DNA from: a virus | Strand: one strand, 5' to 3' | Virus record (IMG/VR): IMGVR_UViG_3300032134_000022 | Span: 1-22,375 of that record | DNA length: 22,375 nt | Shown: positions 22,251 to 22,375 of the stretch, piece by piece | How the letters are laid out: the number at the start of each line of letters is the position of its first letter | Numbering within the stretch: the first letter of the stretch is position 1 | Notes under the pieces: model-generated | What the model was told of the DNA's origin: nothing | The model's database searches: none | What the model saw: only the letters and a program-made list of their open reading frames with translations | Translations under genes and position numbers: made by a program

Positions 22251-22375
22251 TGAATTTAAAAGAAAAAATAATGGTAATATACCCTGAACTAACAGATGAT
22301 GACTTTGCATATCCTGTTGGAATAATAAAAATACAAAACGACAGCGATGGCAAAGGTGACTACATAAAAGAATGG
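22250..22375 (+). CDS. Partial gene, XkdW-like or fibre-associated (cut by window edge)
   Basis: An ATG at 22250 in TAATG opens a frame that is still open at the window end (42 codons seen). MNLKEKIMVIYPELTDDDFA is followed by IIKIQNDSDGKGDYIKEW. The IQNDSDGKG-x-YI-x-x-W end is the start of a motif I associate with small phage tail-associated proteins (XkdW type). Too little is present for a firm name. Confidence 0.6.
   Translation, partial: MNLKEKIMVIYPELTDDDFAYPVGIIKIQNDSDGKGDYIKEW

Noticed and set aside
1-22375. CRISPR array, IS element, tRNA or integrase
   Set aside because: I found no spaced direct repeats, no transposase or integrase motifs, no terminal inverted repeats and no cloverleaf anywhere in the window.

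Overview
The window is an AT-rich piece of a tailed double-stranded DNA phage, almost entirely the late (packaging, capsid, tail) module. The organism is inferred from gene content. The terminase, a very long P22-type portal, a GroES-like co-chaperonin, an HK97-fold capsid protein, several small lysine-rich proteins with family signatures common in marine phage contigs, and repetitive glycine/threonine-rich fibre proteins all point to an uncultured-type marine phage of a proteobacterium. I see no tape-measure or tail-tube genes between the adaptors and the fibres, so a short-tailed (podovirus-like) particle is the best guess. No integrase, tRNA, CRISPR or insertion sequence is visible.

Layout. 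At 1-808 a leftward gene of unknown function ends in a strong terminator. At 809-1396 there is a divergent regulatory region with two good rightward sigma70-type promoters, several inverted repeats, a C-rich tract, a structured leader and a possible 29-residue membrane peptide. From 1397 everything reads rightwards: terS, terL and portal (1397-6122), a small protein, a GroES-like co-chaperonin (6379-6831), a scaffold-like protein, two small virion-type proteins, and the major capsid protein (8962-9891), which ends at a terminator.

The most striking object lies between the capsid gene and the next structural gene. It is a 23-codon gene (10047-10118) with its own -10 region, a strong ribosome site and its own terminator. 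It encodes a peptide with every hallmark of PqqA, the ribosomal precursor of the redox cofactor PQQ, including the Glu15-x-x-x-Tyr19 pair that PqqE crosslinks. It is laid out like a moron (an independently transcribed cargo gene). A new promoter and a structured RNA leader follow (10158-10250), restarting the structural operon.

From 10274 to 16565 come two virion-type proteins, a run of tightly overlapping small genes (a 28-residue peptide, a holin-like membrane protein, five very basic proteins, a membrane-anchored 49-residue peptide), two head-tail adaptor-type proteins, a zinc-ribbon protein and further small proteins. At 16577-18004 a methyltransferase/DUF115-like fusion lies between two paralogous virion proteins. 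The right end (18475-22375) is a set of fibre or appendage proteins: a 22-residue repeat protein, two fibre-like proteins, a small acidic protein, a C1q-like protein, and the start of a further gene cut by the window edge.

Working picture. Terminase, portal, scaffold and capsid genes build and fill the head, with the co-chaperonin probably helping the host GroEL fold the capsid protein. The adaptors close the head and the fibres recognise the host. The pqqA cargo would feed precursor to a host PQQ pathway (PqqBCDE, not encoded here), which suggests, without proving, a host whose energy metabolism uses PQQ-dependent dehydrogenases, such as a methylotroph or other marine proteobacterium.
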